DNA of 64,000 nucleotides, from the NCBI RefSeq assembly GCF_011762045.1, contig NZ_JAASQS010000005.1, positions 248,001-312,000 on the forward strand, in the 5' to 3' direction. Source of the DNA: Rhizomicrobium electricum (GTDB taxonomy: Bacteria > Pseudomonadota > Alphaproteobacteria > Micropepsales > Micropepsaceae). The notes beneath the pieces are model-generated. The model worked only from the letters and a program-made list of their open reading frames with translations. It did no database searches and was not told the DNA's origin. Shown here piece after piece: positions 39,752 to 48,065 of this stretch (the first letter of the stretch is position 1; every line of letters starts with the position of its first letter). The position numbers and the translations under genes are program-made.

Positions 39752-39805
39752 TCGGCTGATTGCCTTACCCCTGGCAACGGGCCGCGTTGCTGCGAGGCGT
39801 CGGCC

Positions 39806-41305
39806 GTGAGACGACTGACGTCCATGGTTGCGTATTGCACACGGTCTGAGTTCGACGTCATCGTGATCGGAGCAGGGATTGGCGGCCTGACGGCGGCGTC
39901 CCTGCTGGCGGCGCGTGGGCTCAAGGTTCTGGTGGCCGAAACGCATTACCAATGCGGCGGCAACTGCACCTCCTGGCGGCGCCGGGTTGCCGGTCATCCC
40001 GGGTTGTTCACCTTCGATTCCGGCGTTCAGGACATCAGCGGCCTAGGACCAAGCGGCCCGGTAACCAACCTGCTCGGCCAGATCGGAGCGTCGATCGCCT
40101 GGGAACGGGTGCATCACCTCTATTGGATCGACGGCATCCGCGTCGCAGCCGGGCAGTCGCAACAGGCATTCGAAGACGCGCTCTGCGCGGCCTTCCCGGC
40201 ACAAGCGGAAGGCATCCGCCGGTTCATGGCGGAGATGGCCGCAATCTATCGCGATCTATATGCCGACGTCGGCCGCACCGGCGGCATCCCAGTACCGCCG
40301 CGCTTGGAGGATTTGCGCGCCTGGAATGCGAGCCATCCCAGCGCTGCGCGGTGGATGCGCGAACGCTTCGCCGACATGCTGCGCACGTTCACCAACGACG
40401 ACTGCCTGCACACGCTTCTGCAGACCGTTTCGGAGTACATCGCGGCCACACCGGACAATCTCTCGGTCCACGATATGGCGCCGCTTTACGGTTATTATTT
40501 CGAAGGCGGCCGATATCCCCGTGGGGGATCGCAGACAATTGCCGACACTCTCGCCCGCAGTGTGGACGATCACGGCGGCCGGATCGCTACGAAGACACGC
40601 ATCGCCGAGATCATGATCGAAGGCGGCCGCGTCGCCGGCGTTCGCACTGTCGCGGGCGAAGTATTTTCCGCGCCGGTTGTGATCGCCAACGGCGACGTCG
40701 TCACCATGCTGACCGGCCTCACCGATCCGCAGCACCTGCCCGCGGGCTATGCCCGGCGCGTGAACGGCCTTCGGCGCGGGCCTTCCGCAGTTCTCGTCAG
40801 CCTCGGCCTCGATGCCGTGATGGATTTGCCGCCGCGTATTTTCATCCGTAAGGGCGATCTGGCCTTCGGCGTCGGCAATCCTTCGGTTCTCGATCCGAAA
40901 CTGGCCCCGCCCGGCTGTTCCGCGGTCACCCTCCTGCTCCTGCTGTCCGAAGCCGAAGCCGCCGCGTGGCCGTCAAAAACCGATCCGTCCTATCGGGCGC
41001 ACAAAAATGGCGTGGTCAATCGCCTGATCGATGTGGTCGAACAATCGGTATTTCCGGACTTAAGCCGCCACATCATCTACCGCGAGGCGGCCACGCCGGC
41101 GACCTTCACAACATTCACCGGTGCCCGGAATGGCAATATCTACGGCGCCGCGCGCGCCGTCTGGCGGCCGCGCATGCAGACGCCTATTCCCGGTCTCTAC
41201 CTCGCCGGAGCCGGAACCGATACCGGCGCCGGGATCGAGGCCGTCGTGATTTCCGGCACCCGCGTCGCCAACGCGATCTGCGAAGGTGGCCAAGTCTGCG
41301 AATAA
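39806..41305 (+). CDS. FAD-dependent oxidoreductase, phytoene-desaturase/CrtISO-like
   Basis: This 499-residue flavoprotein has an N-terminal dinucleotide-binding motif VIVIGAGIGGLTAASLLAARG, then CGGNCTSW and a C-terminal GLYLAGAGTDTGAGIEAVVISG, the layout of the CrtI/CrtISO/RetSat family that desaturates or isomerises polyenes. Next to an aryl polyene cluster it is a good candidate for late tailoring of the conjugated chain. The start is GTG or an ATG six codons on; GTG is used because a GAGG element lies upstream. Confidence 0.75.
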   Translation: MRRLTSMVAYCTRSEFDVIVIGAGIGGLTAASLLAARGLKVLVAETHYQCGGNCTSWRRRVAGHPGLFTFDSGVQDISGLGPSGPVTNLLGQIGASIAWERVHHLYWIDGIRVAAGQSQQAFEDALCAAFPAQAEGIRRFMAEMAAIYRDLYADVGRTGGIPVPPRLEDLRAWNASHPSAARWMRERFADMLRTFTNDDCLHTLLQTVSEYIAATPDNLSVHDMAPLYGYYFEGGRYPRGGSQTIADTLARSVDDHGGRIATKTRIAEIMIEGGRVAGVRTVAGEVFSAPVVIANGDVVTMLTGLTDPQHLPAGYARRVNGLRRGPSAVLVSLGLDAVMDLPPRIFIRKGDLAFGVGNPSVLDPKLAPPGCSAVTLLLLLSEAEAAAWPSKTDPSYRAHKNGVVNRLIDVVEQSVFPDLSRHIIYREAATPATFTTFTGARNGNIYGAARAVWRPRMQTPIPGLYLAGAGTDTGAGIEAVVISGTRVANAICEGGQVCE

Positions 41306-41382
41306 TAGGCAGTCGCTACCACTTAACTAGACTCAAGGTTGTTACTTGGCTCAAATGGTCCGCCTGCATGGGGGGACTTACA

Positions 41383-42222
41383 ATGGCCAAATGGCTGTTC
41401 GCATTTCTGACATTCGCATTGGTATTCACGGCTACGCCCAGCTTCGCAAAAAGCGCCAAGCCGATGACAAACCGCGATGTGATAAATCTCGTTCACGCGA
41501 AAATCTCACAGGATTCAATCCTGCTCGCGATTGAAGGTTCTAAAACCGCCTTTGACACGTCCGCTACCGCCTTGATCGAACTCAATAAGGAAGGCGTACC
41601 CGACGCAGTCATCCAGGCTATGATGCGAGCCGACGCACCCAAGCCCGCGGCTGGTTCGGCAAGCACTTCATCGTCGACAGCCAGCAAAGCGACAAACGCA
41701 GTATACGGAGCATTCAATCCGGAAGAAGTCATTCTTCTCGACGGAAGCAAACGTATTGCAATGCACTACCTCACTCCTCAACTACGCACCGCCTCACGCG
41801 GGCTCGGCTTCGGTGGTATAGGACAGTATGCAGTTTTGCTAGGTTCCACCGCCACTCTACACCTGACCAACAATCAACCAAGTTTCCTCTTGGCGGTCCC
41901 CAGCAACGCACAACCGCAGAGCTATTTCACACTGGCGACGTTTGCAGCGAGAAAAAATGGCACGCGCGAAGTTTCAATCGGCGGGGGTTATATGTCGTAT
42001 TCGGGCGGAATTCCGCAGGATCGTCGCGTTGAGGTCACGTGCGAGCAATACGCTAATCAAGCCGGGGTGCGTGCGGGCTTTACGGTCTACAAAGTGACAC
42101 CGGCAACCCCACTCAAAAGTGGCGAATATGCTATTGTCATCCATAGCGCGACTGTCCGTTCGGTCGGCTTTTTCGGTACAGGCCAAGCTGATAGCTACTT
42201 CGACTTCTCCGTTGGCAGCTAA
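41383..42222 (+). CDS. Secreted protein of unknown function, low-GC gene
   Basis: The 279-residue protein has a clear signal peptide (MAKWLFAFLTFALVFTATPS, cleavage near FA-KS). The segment ISQDSILLAIEGSKTAFDTS resembles a helical motif seen in several secreted bacterial proteins of unknown function. A Ser/Thr-rich linker (near residue 90) joins it to a C-terminal beta-rich domain (from about 105). The base composition is less GC-rich than its neighbours, a sign of recent transfer or relaxed codon use. A GGGGGGA ribosome binding site lies seven bases before the ATG. I recognise no family. Confidence 0.65.
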   Translation: MAKWLFAFLTFALVFTATPSFAKSAKPMTNRDVINLVHAKISQDSILLAIEGSKTAFDTSATALIELNKEGVPDAVIQAMMRADAPKPAAGSASTSSSTASKATNAVYGAFNPEEVILLDGSKRIAMHYLTPQLRTASRGLGFGGIGQYAVLLGSTATLHLTNNQPSFLLAVPSNAQPQSYFTLATFAARKNGTREVSIGGGYMSYSGGIPQDRRVEVTCEQYANQAGVRAGFTVYKVTPATPLKSGEYAIVIHSATVRSVGFFGTGQADSYFDFSVGS

Positions 42223-42274
42223 AACCCATCCGAAGCTGCAATCTATGTCATGCTGACAAAATTTGGGGGCAATC

Positions 42275-42808
42275 ATGCGTACAAGAACAGCTCTTCGTGC
42301 CATGTATTTTCTGGGCGCGCTCTTGATCGCGGCGGCAGTACCAGCTTTGGCTGCGGACCTGCCGGCGCCGGACGCATTCCTGGAGCAGATGACAGGCCGA
42401 TGGAAAGTCACCGGCACCTACAACGGCCACCCGGCCAAGCATAACTTCAAAGCCGAATGGAGCATCCAGAACAACTATTTGCGCTTCCGCGATGTGTCGG
42501 AAGAAGAGAACGCCAAGGAACTCGAGGAGTTCGAAGTCATCGCCTATATCGGCTATGACGCCGCAAAGGCGCGCTACGTCTGCGCTTGGCTCGATAACAG
42601 CGGTACGATCGATCCGGAAGCGATCGTTGCGGTCACGCCGCGCGTCGGCGATACGCTGCCGTTCGTGTTCAAAACGCCGAAGGGAAACCTCCATTCGACA
42701 TTTGCCTATGATGCCAAGACCGCCAAGTGGAATTGGACGATGGAAATGGAAAAGGACGGAGCACTCCAGCCGATCGCCAAGCTGCACTTGAATAAAGGCA
42801 GAAACTGA
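42275..42808 (+). CDS. Secreted DUF1579-like/lipocalin-like protein
   Basis: This 177-residue protein has a signal peptide ending PALAA (residue 24). The mature part opens with PDAFLEQMTGRWKVTGTYNG and continues with short strands, reminiscent of DUF1579-type lipocalin folds, which bind small hydrophobic molecules. The assignment is by pattern only. A GGGGGC element lies seven bases before the ATG. A strong stem-loop with a T-run follows 20 bases after the stop. Confidence 0.6.
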   Translation: MRTRTALRAMYFLGALLIAAAVPALAADLPAPDAFLEQMTGRWKVTGTYNGHPAKHNFKAEWSIQNNYLRFRDVSEEENAKELEEFEVIAYIGYDAAKARYVCAWLDNSGTIDPEAIVAVTPRVGDTLPFVFKTPKGNLHSTFAYDAKTAKWNWTMEMEKDGALQPIAKLHLNKGRN

Positions 42809-42827
42809 CGCCGAACTCGATGGAACG

Positions 42828-42868
42828 AAAGCGCTGGCGGTTACGGCTTGTCAGCGCTTTTTCTTTTT
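42828..42868 (+). terminator. Rho-independent terminator shared by convergent genes
   Basis: The stem AAAGCGCTG pairs perfectly with CAGCGCTTT (nine base pairs, 15-base loop) and is followed by TTCTTTTT. On the plus strand it ends the DUF1579-like gene. The distal arm overlaps the last codons of the convergent lipoprotein gene. Confidence 0.75.
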
Positions 42869-43432
42869 GGATTTGTCGTTCCCGACGCCATCGACATCTT
42901 GCAGCGGGCCGAGCGGACGTGTGTTTTCCATGCGCTCTTCGGCGTAGGGCATCCCCGACATTACCTTGTAGACCACATCCTCATCGCGCATCAGAAGAAT
43001 GATCTCCGCCGACCAGCCGTATTTCACCTTGTCCTGATGAAACTGCAGCAAGTCGGCGACAACGTTGCCGTTATGCCGGCTCTGACGGCGGTCAAAGCGG
43101 AACACCAGGGCTGAACACCGGCTTTTCGCCTCGATACACTCGCGGGCGCCTTTTGGTACGCGATCGATGGTGATCGGCGAATACTGCGGCATGAACTTGT
43201 TCGTGACCTCGATGTAGGACAGGACTTCGATGTTCGGCAGCGCTTTGGGATCAAGCCCGATCGCGGCCAATTGGGTCAGGTTCGTCGAGCCCGGAACGAT
43301 CTTGTCGTAAGCCGCCTGGAGGTCGTTGTAAGTCTCGAACGATGCGGTGTTGGCCTGCGATTCCCGCGGCAGCACCCCCGAGCAGCCCGCCAGGACTGTG
43401 GCCACAGCCAACGTAAAAACCGGAAAACGCAT
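42851..43432 (-). CDS. Lipoprotein of unknown function
   Basis: This 193-residue lipoprotein has a signal ending in the lipobox LAGCSG (Cys16). The body contains TYNDLQAAYDKIVPG and FMPQYSPITIDRVPKG, with two cysteines near residues 98-105. The C-terminus is a basic tail (KSKKKKR) encoded partly by the terminator stem-loop. I do not recognise the family, and no catalytic motif is seen. Confidence 0.6.
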   Translation of the reverse strand: MRFPVFTLAVATVLAGCSGVLPRESQANTASFETYNDLQAAYDKIVPGSTNLTQLAAIGLDPKALPNIEVLSYIEVTNKFMPQYSPITIDRVPKGARECIEAKSRCSALVFRFDRRQSRHNGNVVADLLQFHQDKVKYGWSAEIILLMRDEDVVYKVMSGMPYAEERMENTRPLGPLQDVDGVGNDKSKKKKR

Positions 43433-43537
43433 CGCAAGGCCCCCGAGACGGAGAAATGCTAATCCGTCGCGCGATGCTTCGCAAACGGACCCGGCTCACG
43501 AGAAGTACAACTTGGCCCGAGGGTTAACCGAACGGCG

Positions 43538-44530
43538 TCAGTCCGAAAATTTCGGCAAACGTGCCAGGGCTGTCGCCCCAAGAGGGTTGCCGGCCAAGCG
43601 GGCGGCATACAGCGCAGCCCCAATGCCCGGCGCAAATTGCGGCGCGACCAGAGCGTAGCGCGGGAAACGGCTAGCGAGATGACGGCGCAAGGGCTGCAAC
43701 AGGATTTCGCCACTCCGGAACACGCCGCCGGAATAGGATAACCGGACCTCGTCCGCCCCCACGTAGCCGAGCTGCACGCGGATGGTATCGATGATGTCGG
43801 CCAACTCCTCTGCTGCGCGATCGAAGATCTTCAACGCCGCCGCATCGCCCTCTTCTGCCGCCGTGGAGACCAGACGGGACAACGCAGCGATCCTGTCGCG
43901 CGAAGCCGCACCGTCGCTCATGACCCGGCCGCATACGTCCAGGTCCTCCGTCACCTCGAAGTGCTCTTTGAAAATCCGATGCAGCGGTCCGACCGGAAGG
44001 CGGCCATCGCTCATCCGGCTGAAGACGTTGAGACCCTGGATGGCGATCCAGTAGGCCGAACCTTCGTCCCCGAACACTTCGCCCCAACCGCCGCAACGCG
44101 CCGAAACACCCTGGCGCTCGCCGTACCCAATCGAGCCGGTGCCGGCGACGATGTTGATACCATCCTCGCAAGCCAGCGAACCGGCCCAGCCGCACACCAT
44201 ATCGTTGCCACAACGATAGCGGCGATGCCGCAGCACCGTTTCCGGCAAGGCGTCGATCCGATCTTGAACCAGTGAATCCTCGCCGTACGCCGGCAAGCCG
44301 AAAAACGCGTAGCGAATAGCCGACACCGGCAGCTTTGCCTCGGCCGCGACCGCCGCAATGCCCTCGCCGAGAACCTTTTCGAGACCGTCGAAGCCGATCT
44401 GAAGGTAATACGACGTAGCTCCCTGATACCGGGCGCGCACGTTTCCCGCCGCATCGATCAGCACGAACTCGGTCTTGGTGCCGCCGCCGTCGACGCCCAG
44501 AAAGACATCCGGCGAAGTTCTGAGGTCCAT
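43538..44530 (-). CDS. BadF/BadG/BcrA-type sugar kinase, probable N-acetylhexosamine kinase
   Basis: This is a 330-residue ASKHA-fold kinase opening with the phosphate loop FLGVDGGGTKTEF. A second phosphate motif is GTGSIGYGER. The family contains N-acetylglucosamine kinases. The neighbouring agaS and gatZ-type genes make GalNAc or galactosamine the likely substrate. Gene order kinase-agaS-gatZ is contiguous with touching ends. The kinase would trap imported amino sugar as the 6-phosphate. Confidence 0.78.
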   Translation of the reverse strand: MDLRTSPDVFLGVDGGGTKTEFVLIDAAGNVRARYQGATSYYLQIGFDGLEKVLGEGIAAVAAEAKLPVSAIRYAFFGLPAYGEDSLVQDRIDALPETVLRHRRYRCGNDMVCGWAGSLACEDGINIVAGTGSIGYGERQGVSARCGGWGEVFGDEGSAYWIAIQGLNVFSRMSDGRLPVGPLHRIFKEHFEVTEDLDVCGRVMSDGAASRDRIAALSRLVSTAAEEGDAAALKIFDRAAEELADIIDTIRVQLGYVGADEVRLSYSGGVFRSGEILLQPLRRHLASRFPRYALVAPQFAPGIGAALYAARLAGNPLGATALARLPKFSD

Positions 44531-45685
44531 TCAGGCCCTTTCGTGGATGTGGACGCCCTGAACCACCCGGTGCACGGTGCCATCGGGATTGGGCTTGTCG
44601 GGCGTCAGGCCATGGCGCAGCGACTGCTGGAACGCGAAGATCTGCGGCGCGACGATATACGGGAACAGAAGCGCGCAATCGTCGGCCGTCTCCAGCCCGC
44701 GGATACGGATCAGATCGCCGTCAAGGCCGTCCTGCGCCGTGACCGCGATAACCCGTCCGGCGACACCGTCGTTGCGGAACTCGTTCAGCATGTCGATGTC
44801 GTACCGGCGCGTATAGGGATCGTTCGACAGGAACAGGAACACCAGCGTCTTGGCGTTGACGAAAGTCTTGGGCCCGTGGCGGACGCCCACTGGGGAGTCG
44901 AACAGCGTGACGATCGCACCGTTGGTCAACTCCATCATCTTCAAGGCGGCTTCGCGCGCCGTGCCCTTGAAGATATGGCTGCCAAGATAGGCGATGCGTT
45001 CGAAGCCCGCTTCGGAGGCATCTTTCAGAATGTCAGTGTAATCGCCGATGACCTGCTCCATTGCCTCGGCAATGGCGTCGATTTTGCCATCGAATGCCGC
45101 GATACCCGACAGAGCGACCAGGCCGGCATACACCATGCTGCTGTAGCTCGACGTCATGGCGAAGCCGCGATCGTGCGTCGGCTCGGGCAGAAGAATGGTG
45201 TGACCGCGCGGAGCCGTCGCAGCTTTCGCGAGGGCGCCCTCGGCATTGCAAGTGATAACGAGATTATAGAGATCCTTGACGCACTGCTGCGCAAGGTTCA
45301 CGGCGGCAACGCTTTCGGGGCTATTGCCCGAACGGCCGAACGACACCAGCAGCGTCGGGGTGTTTTTCGCAAAATAGAGATCGGGCGCGCTGATGAGGTC
45401 GGTCGTCGCGATCGCTTCGACACAGCGATTGAGCTTAGCAGCCAGCCACGGCGCCAAACTCTCGCCGATGAACGCCGAGGTTCCCGCGCCCGTCAGAATC
45501 ACGCGGATATCGGAACGCGCCACCAGCGGCGTCAGAAAGGCTTCGATCGCGGCGCGATGGGCCATAAGGATCTTCTGCGTTTCTCGAAGCATCTGCGGCT
45601 GTTGCGCGATCTCGCGCGCCGTCCACAATCCGCCCCGCGCCTGCAAAAGCGTTTCGGGAAAACCCAGGAAAGTTGGGGCGAGCAT
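44531..45685 (-). CDS. AgaS-type SIS-domain galactosamine-6-phosphate deaminase/isomerase
   Basis: This is a 384-residue double-SIS protein. The first SIS domain has LTGAGTSAFIGE and LLVSFGRSGNSPES (phosphosugar binding). The second SIS domain follows, with ARE(A)ALKMMELTNG and GVRHGPKTFV. This is the arrangement of AgaS, which converts galactosamine-6-phosphate to tagatose-6-phosphate plus ammonia. The start overlaps the upstream gatZ-type stop (TGATG). Glucosamine synthase-like function is unlikely because there is no glutaminase domain. Confidence 0.83.
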   Translation of the reverse strand: MLAPTFLGFPETLLQARGGLWTAREIAQQPQMLRETQKILMAHRAAIEAFLTPLVARSDIRVILTGAGTSAFIGESLAPWLAAKLNRCVEAIATTDLISAPDLYFAKNTPTLLVSFGRSGNSPESVAAVNLAQQCVKDLYNLVITCNAEGALAKAATAPRGHTILLPEPTHDRGFAMTSSYSSMVYAGLVALSGIAAFDGKIDAIAEAMEQVIGDYTDILKDASEAGFERIAYLGSHIFKGTAREAALKMMELTNGAIVTLFDSPVGVRHGPKTFVNAKTLVFLFLSNDPYTRRYDIDMLNEFRNDGVAGRVIAVTAQDGLDGDLIRIRGLETADDCALLFPYIVAPQIFAFQQSLRHGLTPDKPNPDGTVHRVVQGVHIHERA

Positions 45686-46974
45686 CAGGCGAACTCCGTT
45701 GCGGGTTGGGTTGCCGCGAAATAACCCTCAAGCACGGCTCCGATATGAGCGCGGATGAGGTTTGCCGGCGTCGACGGCAGGCCGCTGTTGCGGATAGCGG
45801 CAAACGCGTCAGGCATGTATTGGCTGACGAGCGACGACGGCGGCGGATTGACGGCAAGGTTTTCAAACAGTTTTTTCTGAGCCCGCACGATTTCGGCATC
45901 GGGCCAATAATAGCGGATACGGTCGCTGAGCGAATACTGCATATCGAAATGCAGGGAATGCCCTTCCCCCTGGTAGTATTTCGCCCAGTTCTTGGGGTTA
46001 TCCTGCATGCGTTCCAAGGCGATCCGGCGGAAATCCGACCGGTCCTTTTCCAACCATTCGCGTTCGATCGCATCGAGAGCCCAGAGCGCTTCGCGCAAGG
46101 CAAACGTCAAGCCCGGCCCGACCTTGAGGATGGCGAAATGGTCCTCGACCAGTTCAGCAAGGGCTTTCGGGGTCTGGTAATCGGTCGAATGCGCTTCGAA
46201 CAGCAGTGTGGGCACGGTTTCGATGGCCTTGCTCAACGCGACCGCCTTGGCACGATTGTAGTCGACCACCTTGCGATGATCGAACTCGACGCCCGGCTGA
46301 ACAACGGTCGCGATCACCCGCGGCCACACCGCGGCAAGCCCATATTCGGCAAAAATACGCTGATGCGCCGCCACCGTGGCGAGCGCGGCCTCAGGCGCTG
46401 TCACCTGCAGCTCCGGCAGGTCCTCAGCGGCACCGCCCGGCACCGGCACTTCGGTGCCAATGACATAGACCGGCGGCTCGCCACCGACGCGCTTCCAGGT
46501 TTCCTCGGATTTCGCGATCAGCCGCGCGGCGCGGCGGGCAATGACGTCCTCGGGCACCGGCACGGGATCGCCGGCGCAGGCCATCGAACAATCGGCATGG
46601 ATCTTCCGGAACCCGGCCGCAACATAGGCTTCGACCATGACTTCGGCCTTGGCCATCGCCGCCTCGGCAGACAGGTTCGTCCACGGGTTGGGTCCGAGAT
46701 GGTCGCCGCCGAGCAGAATGCGCTCGTGCGCCACGCCGGCTTTGTCGGCGATGGCGAAGACGAAATCGCGGAAATCCGCCGGCTTCATGCCGGTATAGCC
46801 GCCATCCTGATTGACCTGATTGCAGGTGGCTTCGATCAGCAGCAGCGGCACATTCGAGCGCATGCCGCAGACCAACGTCGCCTCGATCACCAGCGGGTGG
46901 GCGGAGCAGATCGAGGCTATGCCGCAGGATTTGCCCGCTTTATGCCGTGCCACCAGATCGAGCATCGCTTTCAT
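45685..46974 (-). CDS. GatZ/KbaZ/AgaZ-type tagatose-bisphosphate aldolase-associated protein
   Basis: This is a 429-residue TIM-barrel protein of the GatZ/KbaZ family. Characteristic segments are GIASICSAHPLVIEA, RILLGGDHLGPNPWT, KIHADCSMACAGD and FEAHSTDYQ. E. coli members are non-catalytic partners of a class II tagatose-1,6-bisphosphate aldolase (GatY/KbaY). Some AgaZ members are reported to phosphorylate tagatose-6-phosphate. No aldolase catalytic subunit is in the window, so the kinase role is a real alternative. It is the first gene of the operon with agaS and the kinase. Confidence 0.82.
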   Translation of the reverse strand: MKAMLDLVARHKAGKSCGIASICSAHPLVIEATLVCGMRSNVPLLLIEATCNQVNQDGGYTGMKPADFRDFVFAIADKAGVAHERILLGGDHLGPNPWTNLSAEAAMAKAEVMVEAYVAAGFRKIHADCSMACAGDPVPVPEDVIARRAARLIAKSEETWKRVGGEPPVYVIGTEVPVPGGAAEDLPELQVTAPEAALATVAAHQRIFAEYGLAAVWPRVIATVVQPGVEFDHRKVVDYNRAKAVALSKAIETVPTLLFEAHSTDYQTPKALAELVEDHFAILKVGPGLTFALREALWALDAIEREWLEKDRSDFRRIALERMQDNPKNWAKYYQGEGHSLHFDMQYSLSDRIRYYWPDAEIVRAQKKLFENLAVNPPPSSLVSQYMPDAFAAIRNSGLPSTPANLIRAHIGAVLEGYFAATQPATEFA

Positions 46975-47001
46975 CGAAACAACCTAAGAAAACCGCGCCC
47001 C

Positions 47002-47030
47002 TATATAGCGCTCCCAAATGTATATCGCAA
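47002..47030 (-). promoter_or_regulatory. Candidate sigma-70-type promoter of the gatZ-agaS-kinase operon
   Basis: Reading the minus strand, TTGCGA and TATATA are separated by 17 bases and lie about 30 bases upstream of the start codon. The operator-like CGAAA repeat sits just upstream of the -35 box, so a regulator bound there could block or help polymerase. Confidence 0.45.
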
Positions 47031-47037
47031 TCAAAAC

Positions 47038-47056
47038 AACGAAAACGAAACATACG
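47038..47056 (-). promoter_or_regulatory. DeoR/AgaR-type operator motif, site 1
   Basis: The site reads AACGAAAACGAAACATACG on the plus strand (TTTCGTTTTCG on the minus strand). It has the repeated CGAAA half-sites found in two other intergenic regions of this locus, and resembles the TTTC-repeat consensus known for E. coli AgaR. Confidence 0.55.
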
Positions 47057-47147
47057 TTTTTGCCGCAAGGCAAAGAGTGAAGAAAAGGAAAGCATGCCGC
47101 AGCCAGCCTGCTGGGCACGGGAAGCAACGTCGGGTGGGCTGGGGAAC

Positions 47148-48065
47148 TTAGGGAGCGAGAGCCAGAAACACCGAGGCGATCAGGGCGAGGAACAGCCCGG
47201 CGACCTTCAGCGGTCCCGGCACTGCCCCTTCAAGAACGAGCGACAGCGCCGCCGTCACCAGCGGCCCGCCCGCATTGCTCAAGGGAGCTACCACGATCGC
47301 TTTGCCATAACGGAACGCATAGACCAGCGTCAGCGCGCCGATTGCGTTCAGCATCTGAATCCCGGCGGCCAGCCAGGGACCGTCCCAGCCCCAATTCACC
47401 GGATGGGAGAAGTCGGTCATCATCATTGCGATAGGGATCAACATGAGGCCCGACAGCATCATGTAGAAAAAGATGCTTTCCGCGCTCATGCTGGCGTTGG
47501 CGAGCTTCATGAAATAGGCCTGCACGCCCCAGCATGCCATCACGATCAAGGCGAGAAGGAACCAACCGAGGCCGAATCCCGTCACTGCCCCGCCGGGGTC
47601 GTAATCGAACATCGGCAACGCCAGCAATGCGAGCACCACGCCGAGCATTCCGAGCTTGTTGGTGCGTTCGCCAAGGAACAGGAACGACATCACGATCGTC
47701 ACCAGCGGCGACAAAGAGACGACCGGGAAAATCAGATAGGCCGGCCCGATGGTCACGGCACGGAACAGCACCATCTGGCCGCCGGCGCCGAGCAGGCCGA
47801 TGGCAAGGCCGTAGAAGATCGCTTTGGCACTGATGTCGAGATGCCAGCGCTCGCGACGAAGCACGATAACCGCAGGCGGAATCATGGTCAGCGCCCAGAC
47901 GCAATAAGTCAGGGTTTCGGGAAAGCCGCGTTTGGCCGAGATGCCCGCAAACGCACCCCAAATGCCCCACAGAACGACGGTCGTCAGCGCGAACAACAGC
48001 CAGCGGCGGCCACCAGGCGCGGGAGAATCGGAATGCGGCTGCGTGGCCAAGGCGGCTTCGGTCAT
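47148..48065 (-). CDS. EamA/DMT-family transporter
   Basis: This 305-residue protein has ten predicted transmembrane helices in two EamA repeats, the standard drug/metabolite transporter length. There is no motif that gives a substrate. It overlaps the downstream end of the alpha-galactosidase gene and is separated from gatZ by a promoter region. Location suggests inner-membrane uptake of the sugar released in the periplasm. That would be unusual for this superfamily but fits the absence of another permease in the locus. Confidence 0.8.
   Translation of the reverse strand: MTEAALATQPHSDSPAPGGRRWLLFALTTVVLWGIWGAFAGISAKRGFPETLTYCVWALTMIPPAVIVLRRERWHLDISAKAIFYGLAIGLLGAGGQMVLFRAVTIGPAYLIFPVVSLSPLVTIVMSFLFLGERTNKLGMLGVVLALLALPMFDYDPGGAVTGFGLGWFLLALIVMACWGVQAYFMKLANASMSAESIFFYMMLSGLMLIPIAMMMTDFSHPVNWGWDGPWLAAGIQMLNAIGALTLVYAFRYGKAIVVAPLSNAGGPLVTAALSLVLEGAVPGPLKVAGLFLALIASVFLALAP

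Noticed and set aside
47060..47073. TTGCC-GCAA-GGCAA hairpin downstream of the EamA gene as a terminator
   Set aside because: The stem is only five pairs and no T-run follows on either strand.
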